From RGIG3528 sp045598045 (GTDB lineage: Bacteria; Bacillota; Clostridia; Lachnospirales; Lachnospiraceae), in NCBI GenBank assembly GCA_045598045.1, contig JAZLLG010000043.1, positions 23,170-87,169 on the forward strand: a DNA stretch of 64,000 bases, written 5' to 3'. This document shows, one piece after another, positions 15,327 to 24,780 of this stretch (its first letter is position 1; every line of letters starts with the position of its first letter). The position numbers were made by a program, and so were the translations under genes. Below the pieces are notes generated by a model, which saw only the letters and a list, made by a program, of their open reading frames with translations, had not been told where the DNA came from and made no database searches.

Positions 15327-17702
15327 TTATTCAATTTGCTCCGTCAATGTATATATGAAGTCGCAGACTCTTGCGGATTCCTCTCTTCTGCTTCCCATAA
15401 AGTTTACAAAAATGACATCGTATTCTTTTCCGTTGGCTGCTTTTCTGTCCGCCTTTGCAATCACCTCGTCGGGAATATCAAGTCTCAGTTCGTAAGTGTC
15501 GTTCGCGCCTTTATGGTCCAGCTGCGCATCATAAAGCACATTCTCGTCTGCCGATATTCTCAGACTCTTTCCATTATCGGACTTCCTTAATGTAAGTGAA
15601 AGCAAATTCTTTTTGTCCTTATTCACAGCCATAAAGTATCCGAAACATCCGCCTTGTTTTGCATATCTGTAGGTTCCGTCGTTAGTAATGCCCACACTGT
15701 CGGTATCCTTCATGTCGTGAAGTTCATCATTTTCATACTGGCCGTATCCCGGCTGAACCGTGTCGATGATAACATCCTTGCTATGGTCAGGACGCTCGTT
15801 GATAATCTTGTATTCCGAAGGAGTTACAAAGTAGAAATATATTCCGTATCTGTCTTCGAAGCGAGCATAATGCGGTGTATATACAAGATTCGTGCCTTTA
15901 AACCTGAATTTCTCCGCACCTTCCTTCTCGAAGAAATCCATCGGAGCACTGACTATTTTTTCTCTGCCGATTCCGTCCGGTAAAACAACATATTCACTGT
16001 CAACAAGCTTATTAAGCGGTATCGTGACATACATGCCTGTTGTGGATTTTTGCATGTCATCCGTACCGAGTCCCGCACTGAGTACGACCGGACCGTACTT
16101 GAAACCAATGGATGCTTCATCGTCGGGAAGGGGATATGCTTTAACCGTCATGGGAATATCAACGGTTATTTCATCACCGTTTTTAAAATTGCCATTTACA
16201 CAGGCATAGTTTCTTTTATTAATGTAGTTTGTTTTTTCACCGTTCAGCTTTATGCTGATTTCACCCGCTGCCCAGTCGGGGATTCTGAAAAACAGATTCG
16301 CATCAACATCGGCCGCTCCTGTTTTTACGGTAAACGTGCTGTTTCCTCCATGAATTACATCCGACTTCTGACAGAGCGTAAATCCAAACCTGTCACTCTT
16401 AACGGAGGAGCTCAGGTACATATTTATATATATACCTTTTTCACTTTCAAAGTATATACTGTCACCAAGCTTCGTGAAGTTCTCCATTCCTGTGCCGATA
16501 CAACACCAGAATTTATCATAGCGTTCACCGTACACCTTAAAATAACCGGTTGCCATAGGCTGAAAGTAGGTTGTCATGCCGGTTTTCGGATTCTGAGATG
16601 AAAGAATGGAGTTAATAAATGCGTTTTCATAGAAGTCCGCATACTGAACATCACCCGTTACCATGAACAAAAGTCTGGCCAGCTTTAGCATATTGTAAAT
16701 ATTGCACGTTTCATTGTTACAGTTCGTGCGTTCCTTATCAAGTATGCTGTCCTCCCCAAAGTGCTCCCACTCGCTGTTTCCACCGGTAATGTATGTGTGT
16801 CTGTCGCGTACGGTTTCGAAGAACGCTTTTGCATACCTGAGATATTTTGACGCGTCAACGGTTTCATTTCCAATCTGACGGCCGTCAATATAATAGTAAC
16901 GCTTGAGCGCACCGACGAATTTGGGAATTGTTGTATTGGCATGTCTGTTCGTCAGAGCATTGGCTTCTTTTGTAAGAACCTTTTCAAAAAGAGGCTCCTC
17001 ATCAAACTTGTGTGCCGCAACAGCGTACTTTTCGTTTCCGGATGCAATGTAAAGCTCATAGAGGCAGTCATTCATACCGCCGTATTCTGTAGCAAGCACT
17101 TTTCTGTTAAGTTCATCGGACCAGCCGGTTGCACGGTTGTAAGTCCAATCTCCCAGCCCCTCAGCCACTTCAAGCGCCGGCTTATATTTCATAAGATTGT
17201 ACACATCCACAAGACCCTGCAGAAGTTTATGAACCGTATACCACGGAACCCAGGCCTCCGTAATGATATGTGTCTTTCCGATTTCAACATTATCAAACTG
17301 CTTTTCAACATTATCCTTATCTATAATGTTTGCGCAGAAAATGAAACCGGGCTTGCCCTTGGAATTCATCTGACAAACTTTAAGCTCATCAATAATGTAT
17401 GTAATATCCTTATAAAGCTTTGCTTTGTCCGTATCATCAACATCAGGACTTACATATGCCTGTGCCGCAGCTCCGAGGTAATGCCCGAAGCCCGCGCCAC
17501 CAATAAGCGAAGACTCCCATCCGCCATAACGAACCTTGCCCTTCATATCAAGTCCCGCAGTTTTCCTGAATCCCGCAAGCCATTTGTCCGGATCGAAGGA
17601 TGTAAGATATTCCACTTCAAGTCCGAGGGCGTTTGTAAGGTACGGGTCCGTAAGACTGACATCCGATATTCCAAAGCTGCTGATATACTCTTTATCTGCC
17701 AT
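15327..17702 (-). CDS. Beta-L-arabinofuranosidase family protein (GH127/GH146 type)
   Basis: 791 residues, no signal peptide, so probably cytoplasmic. The (alpha/alpha)6-barrel family signature TEYGGMNDCLYELY is at about residues 205-218. In the GH127 enzyme HypBA1 a Glu and three Cys bind zinc and one Cys is the nucleophile. The likely counterparts here are Glu331 and Cys333 (NETCN) and Cys400-Cys401 (FWCCIGTG), with Cys400 the probable nucleophile. The C-terminal third (from about 560) is beta-rich. Expected to release arabinose from plant-derived oligosaccharides. The exact GH family is uncertain. The gene is monocistronic, with its own promoter, and ends just before the str promoter. Confidence 0.85.
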   Translation of the reverse strand: MADKEYISSFGISDVSLTDPYLTNALGLEVEYLTSFDPDKWLAGFRKTAGLDMKGKVRYGGWESSLIGGAGFGHYLGAAAQAYVSPDVDDTDKAKLYKDITYIIDELKVCQMNSKGKPGFIFCANIIDKDNVEKQFDNVEIGKTHIITEAWVPWYTVHKLLQGLVDVYNLMKYKPALEVAEGLGDWTYNRATGWSDELNRKVLATEYGGMNDCLYELYIASGNEKYAVAAHKFDEEPLFEKVLTKEANALTNRHANTTIPKFVGALKRYYYIDGRQIGNETVDASKYLRYAKAFFETVRDRHTYITGGNSEWEHFGEDSILDKERTNCNNETCNIYNMLKLARLLFMVTGDVQYADFYENAFINSILSSQNPKTGMTTYFQPMATGYFKVYGERYDKFWCCIGTGMENFTKLGDSIYFESEKGIYINMYLSSSVKSDRFGFTLCQKSDVIHGGNSTFTVKTGAADVDANLFFRIPDWAAGEISIKLNGEKTNYINKRNYACVNGNFKNGDEITVDIPMTVKAYPLPDDEASIGFKYGPVVLSAGLGTDDMQKSTTGMYVTIPLNKLVDSEYVVLPDGIGREKIVSAPMDFFEKEGAEKFRFKGTNLVYTPHYARFEDRYGIYFYFVTPSEYKIINERPDHSKDVIIDTVQPGYGQYENDELHDMKDTDSVGITNDGTYRYAKQGGCFGYFMAVNKDKKNLLSLTLRKSDNGKSLRISADENVLYDAQLDHKGANDTYELRLDIPDEVIAKADRKAANGKEYDVIFVNFMGSRREESARVCDFIYTLTEQIE

Positions 17703-17727
17703 GACACATTCTCCTTTAAATGTAAAA

Positions 17728-17769
17728 ATCGGCTAAAGCATCTGCACAATTTGTGTTGCTTTAACCGAT
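17728..17769 (-). terminator. Long hairpin between the ABC exporter and the GH127 gene
   Basis: Arms 17728-17740 and 17757-17769 (ATCGG-TAAAGCA type, one mismatch) enclose a second stem CACAA/TTGTG. On the minus strand the structure is followed by TTTTTAC. It lies downstream of the ABC exporter and could end that transcript. But it starts exactly where the -10 box of the GH127 promoter ends, so it is also the first thing in the GH127 mRNA and may act as a conditional terminator or a protein-binding site. Confidence 0.6.
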
Positions 17770-17797
17770 TTATACTACGTTTATTGAATTTTTACAA
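17769..17797 (-). promoter_or_regulatory. Promoter of the GH127 gene
   Basis: -35 TTGTAA (17792-17797) and -10 TATAAA (17769-17774) at 17 nt on the minus strand. The predicted start is inside or at the edge of the hairpin at 17728-17769, suggesting control by that structure. Confidence 0.7.
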
Positions 17798-17837
17798 TGA
17801 GCAAAAAAGACAACGGGATGTATAAAATGGAAACCCT

Positions 17838-19556
17838 TTATTCTCTGAACTGCAAACTGTACAGTTCTTTGTACGTTCCGCCCTTAGCAATAAGTTCCTC
17901 ATGCGTACCGCGTTCCTTAACCTGTCCTTCCATAATAACAGCAATTTCATCCGCATTTCGGATGGTCGACAATCTGTGAGCAACAACAATCGTTGTTCTT
18001 CCCTTGCAAAGCTCATCCAAAGCCTGCTGAATAAGCACCTCCGTCGTGTTGTCCAGCGCACTTGTTGCTTCATCAAGAATAAGAATGGCCGGGTCCTTAA
18101 GAAATACTCTGGCAATGGAAAGTCTCTGCTTCTGACCGCCCGAAAGCTTTACACCGCGTTCACCGATTTCGGTATCGTAACCCTTTTCCATAGCCATAAC
18201 ATAGTCATGTATGTTCGCCTTTTTTGCAGCCTCGATAATTTCCTCATCCGTTGCATCGAGTCTTCCGTAACGAATGTTATCGCGAATCGTTCCGGAGAAA
18301 AGGAATACGTCCTGCTGAACAATGCCTATGTTTCTTCTGACGGAATCCATCGTGAGGGTCCGGATGTCCTTACCATCGATAAGGATTGCACCATCCTCTT
18401 CCTTTAGCTTATAAAAGTTCGGGATAAGATGGCAGATAGTTGTCTTTCCGCCTCCGGAAGAACCGACAAGTGCCAGTTTCCTTCCCTTTTCAAGCTTGAG
18501 ATTTACGTTCTTGAGCACTTCTTCTGTTGTGTCATAAGAGAAATTAACGTCCTTAAACTCAATCTCTCCCCTGACATTCGTAAGTTCTACTGCGCCTTCC
18601 GCATCCTTTTCGGGCTCAACGTCCATAATCTCAAGAAAACGCTTAAATCCGCTGACACCGTTCTGCCACTGCTCCATAAACTGAATGAGCGTTGTAACCG
18701 GCGAAATGAAAAGATTTACCGAAACGATGAATGTTGAATAATCACCGAAAGAAATACGTCCGTTATAAAGGAACAATCCGCCCGCAATAAGGATGATTAC
18801 ATTAAAAATATCCGTTACATAGCTTGTGGACGAATGGAACATACCCATCGCGGAATAAGCATGCTTTGAAGCCTCAACAAACTCTTCATTGCCGACGGAA
18901 AATTTTTCCAGTTCCTTTTGTGAATTCGTGTATGCCTTTGTTACCCGGATGCCGGAAATACTGCTTTCTATTGCCGCATTGATAGTGGCATTGCTGGCAC
19001 GACGTTCATCAAAAGCTTTTCGCATATTCTTTCGTGAAATCGCCGAAACAACCACAAGTACAGGAACACAGGCAAAAATAATAAGTGTAAGCCATGGATC
19101 GATTCTTAACAGATATACGAATGAAAGAATAATCATTACCGAACAGATGATGATGTTTTCCGGGCCATGATGCGCCAACTCAACAACCTCAAAAAGATCG
19201 TTCGTCATTCTGGACATGATACGGCCGGTTTCATTTTCGTCATAAAAGGAAAACGGCAGTTTTTCAAGATGTTCGAACAAATCAGTTCGCATCTTCGCCT
19301 GCATGGCCGTTCCGATCATGTGTCCGTAATACTGTACAAAGTAACGCAGGAACAGTCTTGCGGTGTAAAGGGCAAGTACAACAATACCCGCAATCACAAT
19401 GTACTTGTACATTTTATTAGGTATATACTCGTTGAGCATCTTTCTCGTCACGATCGGATAAACCATTCCTATGAGCGAAATGAAAAGGGACGCCAACATA
19501 TCTGCCGCAAACATAAGTTTGTGCGGTTTATAATATGCAATAAATCTTTTAAACAT
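17838..19556 (-). CDS. ABC transporter, fused permease and ATPase (exporter type)
   Basis: 572 residues. Six membrane helices (about residues 15-310) precede the nucleotide-binding domain. Walker A is GSSGGGKTT (about 365-373), the signature is LSGGQKQRLSIARVFLKDP, Walker B is AILILDEATSALD, and the H-loop is VVAHRLSTI. Half-transporter that should work as a homodimer; lipids, drugs or peptides are possible substrates, and the sequence does not decide. ATG start with AGGGGGT upstream. Single gene with its own promoter, divergent from the SulP gene. Confidence 0.88.
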   Translation of the reverse strand: MFKRFIAYYKPHKLMFAADMLASLFISLIGMVYPIVTRKMLNEYIPNKMYKYIVIAGIVVLALYTARLFLRYFVQYYGHMIGTAMQAKMRTDLFEHLEKLPFSFYDENETGRIMSRMTNDLFEVVELAHHGPENIIICSVMIILSFVYLLRIDPWLTLIIFACVPVLVVVSAISRKNMRKAFDERRASNATINAAIESSISGIRVTKAYTNSQKELEKFSVGNEEFVEASKHAYSAMGMFHSSTSYVTDIFNVIILIAGGLFLYNGRISFGDYSTFIVSVNLFISPVTTLIQFMEQWQNGVSGFKRFLEIMDVEPEKDAEGAVELTNVRGEIEFKDVNFSYDTTEEVLKNVNLKLEKGRKLALVGSSGGGKTTICHLIPNFYKLKEEDGAILIDGKDIRTLTMDSVRRNIGIVQQDVFLFSGTIRDNIRYGRLDATDEEIIEAAKKANIHDYVMAMEKGYDTEIGERGVKLSGGQKQRLSIARVFLKDPAILILDEATSALDNTTEVLIQQALDELCKGRTTIVVAHRLSTIRNADEIAVIMEGQVKERGTHEELIAKGGTYKELYSLQFRE

Positions 19557-19581
19557 ATTTTACCCCCTGAATTTGTTTGAA

Positions 19582-19610
19582 TTTATAACACAAACCACTC
19601 AAAATTGCAA
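19582..19610 (-). promoter_or_regulatory. Promoter of the ABC exporter
   Basis: -35 TTGCAA (19605-19610), 17-nt spacer and -10 TATAAA (19582-19587) preceded by TGT, an extended -10. The start codon of the exporter is about 25 nt further on. Confidence 0.8.
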
Positions 19611-19626
19611 TCCGCAGTCTTTTCAC

Positions 19627-19653
19627 CTAAGCCTCGCCTAAACCTCGCCTAAG
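19627..19653. repeat. Short tandem repeat of 11 bp
   Basis: About two and a half copies of an 11-bp unit (CCTAAGCCTCG, CCTAAACCTCG, CCTAAGCCG) lie between the divergent promoters of the ABC exporter and the SulP gene. It could be an array of regulator sites or simple slippage. Confidence 0.6.
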
Positions 19654-19679
19654 CCGTTCTGTCCTTCTTGTTTCATCTC

Positions 19680-19708
19680 TTTACAAATGAATAAAATGGG
19701 TGTATTAT
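19680..19708 (+). promoter_or_regulatory. Promoter of the SulP gene
   Basis: On the plus strand, TTTACA (19680-19685) and TATTAT (19703-19708) with a 17-nt spacer, about 50 nt upstream of the start codon. A second TATAAT at 19734-19739 has no convincing -35 element. Confidence 0.6.
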
Positions 19709-19758
19709 ACGCAGGTTTTATTTTGAGATTATGTATAATTCTAAGGAGAACCATAATC

Positions 19759-21405
19759 ATGAACGAACTTCGTCCGAAGTTATTTGATTCACTGAAAGGT
19801 TACACCGGAAAACAGCTTGTAAAAGACATCATTTCCGGAATCATTGTTGCAATAATAGCCCTTCCCCTGTCCATCGCTCTTGCAATTGCCTCCGGAGTAG
19901 GCCCCGAACAGGGCTTGTACACTGCCATCATCGCCGGTTTCTTCATCGCTGTTTTCGGTGGAAGCAGCGTGCAGATCGGTGGCCCCACCGCTGCCTTCGT
20001 CGTAATCATTTGCGGCATCGTCCAACAGCATGGTATGAGCGGACTCACAGTTGCCACCATAATGGCCGGCATCATCCTCGTACTGTTCGGTATTTTCAAA
20101 TTCGGCTCACTCATCAAATTTATTCCCTACACAATAACATGTGGTTTCACCTGCGGTATAGCGGTAACACTCTTTGCGGGACAGCTTAAGGATTTCTTCG
20201 GGCTTTCAATGGAGTCCGTTCCCTCTGAGTTTCTTCCGAAAATCATCGCCTACGTAAAAGCAATCAACACCACAAACTGGGTTGCCCTCGCGCTCGGCGC
20301 TCTCGCAGTTATGATAATGCTTGTCTGGCCCAAAGTAACGGATAAGGTTCCGGGCTCACTCGTAGCAATTGTCGTTACAACACTTATAGCCTTTTTTGCA
20401 AAGCTCCCCGTAAACACCATCGGAAGTGTATATGGGGAACTTTCATCCAAGTTCCCCACACCGAAGCTTCCTCAGGTAAGCTTTGAAATGATAAAAGAAC
20501 TCATTTCTCCCGCATTTACAATCGCCATTCTCGCAGCAATCGAATCACTGCTTTCTGCCGTTGTATCCGACGGAATGGTAGGCGATAAACACAAATCAAA
20601 TGCAGAGCTTATCGGACAAGGTCTCGGCAACGTTTTCTCCGGCCTTTTCGGCGGTATCCCCGCTACCGGCGCCATTGCCAGAACAGCCGCAAACGTTCGT
20701 AACGGAGGCCGTACTCCCATAGCGGGCATAGTACACTGCATCACACTTACACTTGTACTTCTTCTGCTTATGCCCATCGCCGCTCTCATTCCCATGACAA
20801 CATTGGCTGCGGTACTCCTCGTTGTTGCCGCAAACATGGCAGACTGGAAATCCTTCGGAAGACTTCTGAAGACCGCTCCGAAGAGCGACATTCTCGTCCT
20901 TGTTTCGTCCTTCCTGCTTACGGTATTCTTCGACCTCGTTGTAGCAATTGAAGTCGGTGTCGTTATGGCAGCCATTCTTTTCATGAAGCGCATGTCCGAC
21001 ACAACAGATGTAAAGACATGGAAATATACGGACGACCCCGACGTAACTCCCGGCGAAGCCGAAAAAATGAAAAAGCTTCCCCACACGGTAAAGGTATACG
21101 AGATTACCGGTCCCCTTTTCTTTGCCGCAGTAGAAAAGCTTGTTAAGATTCACAGAGGTACAGGCACAAGATGTATCATCATACGTATGCGTGCCGTTAC
21201 GGCAATTGATGCCACCGCGCTCAAGAGTCTCAGAACACTTGCCGAGCGAATCAAAAAGCGCGGAATTCTCCTTGTGTTCTCACATGTAAACGAGCAGCCC
21301 ATGAAAGCTATGGAAAAAGACGGTTTTGTGGACTACATCGGAAAGGACAATTTCAAGGATAACATTGTTGAAGCCCTTGATTATGTTGAAGACTTAATGA
21401 AGTAA
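19759..21405 (+). CDS. SulP family anion permease with STAS domain
   Basis: 548 residues from the ATG at 19759, which has AAGGAG 10 nt upstream; an upstream in-frame extension to 19687 is rejected because it covers the promoter. The transmembrane SLC26/SulP part (about residues 20-420) has the family sequence ISGIIVAIIALPLSIALAIASG near the start. A cytoplasmic STAS domain follows (about 445-548, TGPLFFAAVEKLVKIH and MRAVTAIDATALKSLRTL). Likely transports sulfate, bicarbonate or another anion; the substrate is open. It is the only clear plus-strand gene here, and its last 12 bp overlap the end of the convergent helicase gene. Confidence 0.9.
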   Translation: MNELRPKLFDSLKGYTGKQLVKDIISGIIVAIIALPLSIALAIASGVGPEQGLYTAIIAGFFIAVFGGSSVQIGGPTAAFVVIICGIVQQHGMSGLTVATIMAGIILVLFGIFKFGSLIKFIPYTITCGFTCGIAVTLFAGQLKDFFGLSMESVPSEFLPKIIAYVKAINTTNWVALALGALAVMIMLVWPKVTDKVPGSLVAIVVTTLIAFFAKLPVNTIGSVYGELSSKFPTPKLPQVSFEMIKELISPAFTIAILAAIESLLSAVVSDGMVGDKHKSNAELIGQGLGNVFSGLFGGIPATGAIARTAANVRNGGRTPIAGIVHCITLTLVLLLLMPIAALIPMTTLAAVLLVVAANMADWKSFGRLLKTAPKSDILVLVSSFLLTVFFDLVVAIEVGVVMAAILFMKRMSDTTDVKTWKYTDDPDVTPGEAEKMKKLPHTVKVYEITGPLFFAAVEKLVKIHRGTGTRCIIIRMRAVTAIDATALKSLRTLAERIKKRGILLVFSHVNEQPMKAMEKDGFVDYIGKDNFKDNIVEALDYVEDLMK

Positions 21406-23220
21406 CACCCGAAGGAAAGCAGACATCTCCGCTTTCTTCCCATGCAGCTTTTCACAGTAAAGAATAAACAACCTGCTCTTTGCCCGTGTCATGGCCACAT
21501 AAAAGAGTCGGCGTTCCTCCTCAACGGAGTCCTTTGAAACAGCTTTTTTGTAAGGGATGTTTCCTTCATTGGTATCAACGACAAACACAACCTGATATTC
21601 AAGACCCTTTGAAGCATGCATGGTTGAGAGCGTAATCTCATCGCGCGTGCTTCTTTTTTGTTCTTCGTAAGCCGCCTTCAGACTTTGCTCAACGAGTTTG
21701 ATATGTTCAAACCATTCTTCATGAGATCTGAACCCCTTCGCGTCTTCCTCAAGCTTATTCAGCTCTTCAAAATAGTCCTCCGGGTGAACTCCGTGTTCTT
21801 TTCCATATTCACGAAGATAATCGTCATAGCCTACAGCACGCCTTATATACGTGATTGCGGACCTCGGCGTGCCTCTTGCAATAAACCCGAGGTCATACTC
21901 CAGCCGTTCCACCCTCTCTGTCAGATGCCTGTGCCGCAAAAGCCGTCTTTTCAGCATATCGAAATCAACAGTTTCTTCAATCACCATATCTCCGGAAATA
22001 AACCTGTTTGGTCTGTTCGCGATACGCATAAACACATTCCGTTCGCGACACCCGAGAGCAATTTTTATATAGCAGATCACGTCCTTCGACGTAAAATGGC
22101 CATACAGACTTGGTATTCTGTCTTTTACATAAAAAGGAAGATTTTTGCCCGCCAATGCTCCGACCGTTGAATGTAAACCCGCTGCAGTTCTTGACAACAC
22201 GGCCATTTCCCGATACGGCACTCCGCGGCCGTGCATTTCCATAACCATATCGGCAATAAACCTTGCCTCTTCCACAGCGTCTTTGAAACGTCTGACTTCA
22301 ACAGGCATCGAGTCATTTCTGAACGCCTCCGTGTTTTTCTCAAATCTGTCGGCATTTTGTGAAATCACCTTTTCCGCAGCATCTACTATAGCCTTTCCGG
22401 AACGATGATTCACATTAAGCTTTACTATCGCCGCCCCTTTAAAATCCTCTGTAAATGCACGCATAAATGCAGGATTCGAACCTCGGAAGCCATATATCGA
22501 CTGGTCGTCATCTCCCACCACAAACAGATTATTTGCGGGTGCCGCCAAAAGCTTTACAGTTTCATATTGAACCTTGTTAATGTCCTGAAACTCATCAATC
22601 ATTATGTATTGATATTTTTCCCGCCATTTTGAAAGAATATCCGGTCGTGCCGAAAACAGCCTGTAAGTTTCCGTCAGCATATCATCAAAATCGTAAAGCC
22701 TCCTGCGTCGTAATTCCCTCTCATAGTCGTAGAATATACGTCTGAACGTTTCAGGCTCGCAGGATGTAGCAAAATAATTGTCCGTATTAATTCCGAGAGT
22801 TTTCACGGAACTTATTTCCGAACGTATGTTTAATAATCCTTCTCCATCCGTTCCGATATCTGCCCGATACTTGTCACACAAAAAAAGAAGAATGTTTGTA
22901 GATTCATTTGTTTTAAGGATGTTGGATGCGTTAAGATTGTATGCGAATCTTAAGACTTTAAAGAATACCGAATGGAAGGTGCCGAATGTCACCGTTCCGC
23001 TGCCGTCCTTCGAAAGAGACCGGAAACGACGTTCCATTTCTTCCGCAGCAGCTTTTGTAAACGTAACAACAAGAATGTTCTCCGGTTTCACACCCCGTTC
23101 CAAAAGCCGGTCCGTCCTTGCTGTGATAACTGCCGTTTTGCCGCTTCCCGGCCCGGCGAGAACCATCGCCGGACCGTTGAAAACGTCAATCGCAGTCAAC
23201 TGCGCTTTATTAAATTTCAT
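21394..23220 (-). CDS. UvrD/PcrA-like superfamily 1A DNA helicase
   Basis: 608 residues, shorter than PcrA (about 740). The Q motif FNKAQLTAI lies at residues 3-11, Walker A GPGSGKT at 23-29, motif Ia VVTFTKAAAEEM, motif II YIMIDEFQDIN, motif III VVGDDDQSIYGFRGS, motif V TLSTMHASKGLEYQVVFV and motif VI EEERRLFYVAMTRAKSRL. A 3'-5' helicase for repair or conflict resolution. The shorter 2B domain and missing C-terminal tail separate it from true PcrA. It starts directly at the gltX stop codon (TAAATG), so the two are coupled. Confidence 0.88.
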   Translation of the reverse strand: MKFNKAQLTAIDVFNGPAMVLAGPGSGKTAVITARTDRLLERGVKPENILVVTFTKAAAEEMERRFRSLSKDGSGTVTFGTFHSVFFKVLRFAYNLNASNILKTNESTNILLFLCDKYRADIGTDGEGLLNIRSEISSVKTLGINTDNYFATSCEPETFRRIFYDYERELRRRRLYDFDDMLTETYRLFSARPDILSKWREKYQYIMIDEFQDINKVQYETVKLLAAPANNLFVVGDDDQSIYGFRGSNPAFMRAFTEDFKGAAIVKLNVNHRSGKAIVDAAEKVISQNADRFEKNTEAFRNDSMPVEVRRFKDAVEEARFIADMVMEMHGRGVPYREMAVLSRTAAGLHSTVGALAGKNLPFYVKDRIPSLYGHFTSKDVICYIKIALGCRERNVFMRIANRPNRFISGDMVIEETVDFDMLKRRLLRHRHLTERVERLEYDLGFIARGTPRSAITYIRRAVGYDDYLREYGKEHGVHPEDYFEELNKLEEDAKGFRSHEEWFEHIKLVEQSLKAAYEEQKRSTRDEITLSTMHASKGLEYQVVFVVDTNEGNIPYKKAVSKDSVEEERRLFYVAMTRAKSRLFILYCEKLHGKKAEMSAFLRVLLH

Positions 23221-24699
23221 TTATACCCCTAACATTTCAATTGCCTTGCGGATACGACGAAGGCTCTCTTCTTTACCGAGAATCTCCATAATTTCGTATG
23301 CGCCGCCCGGAGTCATCTGCTTACCTGAAACGGCTGTTCTGACAGGCCATAAGCCCTGACCGTTCTTGATTTCCTTCTCGGCAATATATCCCATAAGAAC
23401 ACTCTCAACACCTGCAACAGAATAGTCATCAAGTGCTTCCAGTCTCGGAAGAAGGTCCTTAAGTACCTCAAGAGAGCTTTCCTTTGTTGTCTTCATCTTC
23501 TTGTGAACATACATCTCGGTATCATACTCGGGAAGTTCCTGGAAGAAATCGATTTTTTCAGCTATGTCGCAGAAGGTCTCGATTCGTGTCTTTACAAGCA
23601 TTGCAATCTTTGAAAGATCGTAATCCTTTGTAACAACTTCCTTAACCTTCGGAAGTGCAAACTCGAGGTATCTGTCATCCGATAACGCTTTAATGTACTC
23701 ACCGTTCATCCAGCGAAGTTTTGTCATATCGAATACTGCAGGCGCCTTGTTAATGTGATGATAGTCAAAGGACTCAATAAGCTCCTTAAGCGAAAAGATT
23801 TCCTTTTCCGTTCCCGAACTCCAGCCAAGAAGAGCAATGAAGTTTACGATACACTCGGGAAGGAAGCCCTGATCCTCAAGGTCTTCAAAGTTAGCATGTC
23901 CGCTTCTCTTGGAAAGCTTCTGGTGCTCCTCGTTTGTTACAAGAGGAAGATGAATGTATACAGGCTCCTCCCAGCCGAAAGCCTTGTAAAGCCGTGTGTA
24001 CTTCGGTGTGGATGAAAGATACTCGTTTCCTCTTACAACATGAGAAATCTGCATGAGATGATCGTCAACAACGTTTGCGAAGTTGTAGGTAGGGAAGCCG
24101 TCGGACTTGATAAGAATCATATCATCAAGCTCGTCATTATTAACTGTAATCTCGCCGTAGTTAACATCTGTGAAGGTTGTTGTTCCTTCTGTGGGAATGT
24201 TCTGACGGATAACGAAAGGCATTCCGGCGTCGAGATTCTTCTGAACCTCCTCTTTTGAAAGAGAAAGGCAGTGCTTGTCGTATTTGCGGATTTCCTTTCC
24301 GCCCTCTTCACCATCCTCGGCTGAAGCATTTGCAGGTGTCTTCAGGGAGTCAAGACGCTCCTTTGTACAGAAGCAGTAGTAAGCCTCACCTTTTTCAACG
24401 AGCTGCTTTGCGTATTCCATATAAAGGCCGCTCTTAACACGTTCTGACTGAACGTAGGGTCCGAAGCCCTTATCTTTATCAGGTCCCTCATCATACTCGA
24501 GACCGGTTTTCTTCATAACTCTGTAAATGAAATCTGTTGCACCTTCAACGAAACGTCCCTGATCCGTGTCTTCAATTCTGAAAATGAAGTCTCCGCCTTC
24601 ATGTCTTGCAACAAGGAACTCATAAAGGGCTGTACGGAGATTGCCTACATGCATCTTTCCCGTAGGGCTCGGAGCGTAACGTGTACGAACTTTTGCCAT
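23221..24699 (-). CDS. gltX: Glutamyl-tRNA synthetase
   Basis: 492 residues, class I synthetase. The HIGH-type motif is HVGN at residues 17-20 (PSPTGKMHVGNLRTAL), and the KMSKS-type motif is KLSKRSG. The C-terminal anticodon-binding domain ends with EILGKEESLRRIRKAIEML. Charges tRNA-Glu; because Clostridia often make Gln-tRNA by GatCAB, it may be non-discriminating, which cannot be judged by eye. GGAGG precedes the ATG. It has its own consensus promoter and is followed directly by the helicase gene. Confidence 0.96.
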   Translation of the reverse strand: MAKVRTRYAPSPTGKMHVGNLRTALYEFLVARHEGGDFIFRIEDTDQGRFVEGATDFIYRVMKKTGLEYDEGPDKDKGFGPYVQSERVKSGLYMEYAKQLVEKGEAYYCFCTKERLDSLKTPANASAEDGEEGGKEIRKYDKHCLSLSKEEVQKNLDAGMPFVIRQNIPTEGTTTFTDVNYGEITVNNDELDDMILIKSDGFPTYNFANVVDDHLMQISHVVRGNEYLSSTPKYTRLYKAFGWEEPVYIHLPLVTNEEHQKLSKRSGHANFEDLEDQGFLPECIVNFIALLGWSSGTEKEIFSLKELIESFDYHHINKAPAVFDMTKLRWMNGEYIKALSDDRYLEFALPKVKEVVTKDYDLSKIAMLVKTRIETFCDIAEKIDFFQELPEYDTEMYVHKKMKTTKESSLEVLKDLLPRLEALDDYSVAGVESVLMGYIAEKEIKNGQGLWPVRTAVSGKQMTPGGAYEIMEILGKEESLRRIRKAIEMLGV

Positions 24700-24737
24700 T
24701 TTTATACCTCCAAAATGTCGGATAATATTTATGTGTG

Positions 24738-24770
24738 TGACATAATACGCCTAAAACCCGCTTATGTCAA
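24738..24770 (-). promoter_or_regulatory. gltX promoter within an inverted repeat
   Basis: -35 TTGACA (24765-24770) and -10 TATTAT (24742-24747) at 17 nt. The promoter is framed by a perfect inverted repeat, TGACATAA (24738-24745) and TTATGTCA (24762-24769), whose arms cover both boxes, which would suit a repressor. The repeat may also be chance, since one arm is built from the promoter boxes. Confidence 0.8.
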
Positions 24771-24780
24771 AGCTAATCTG

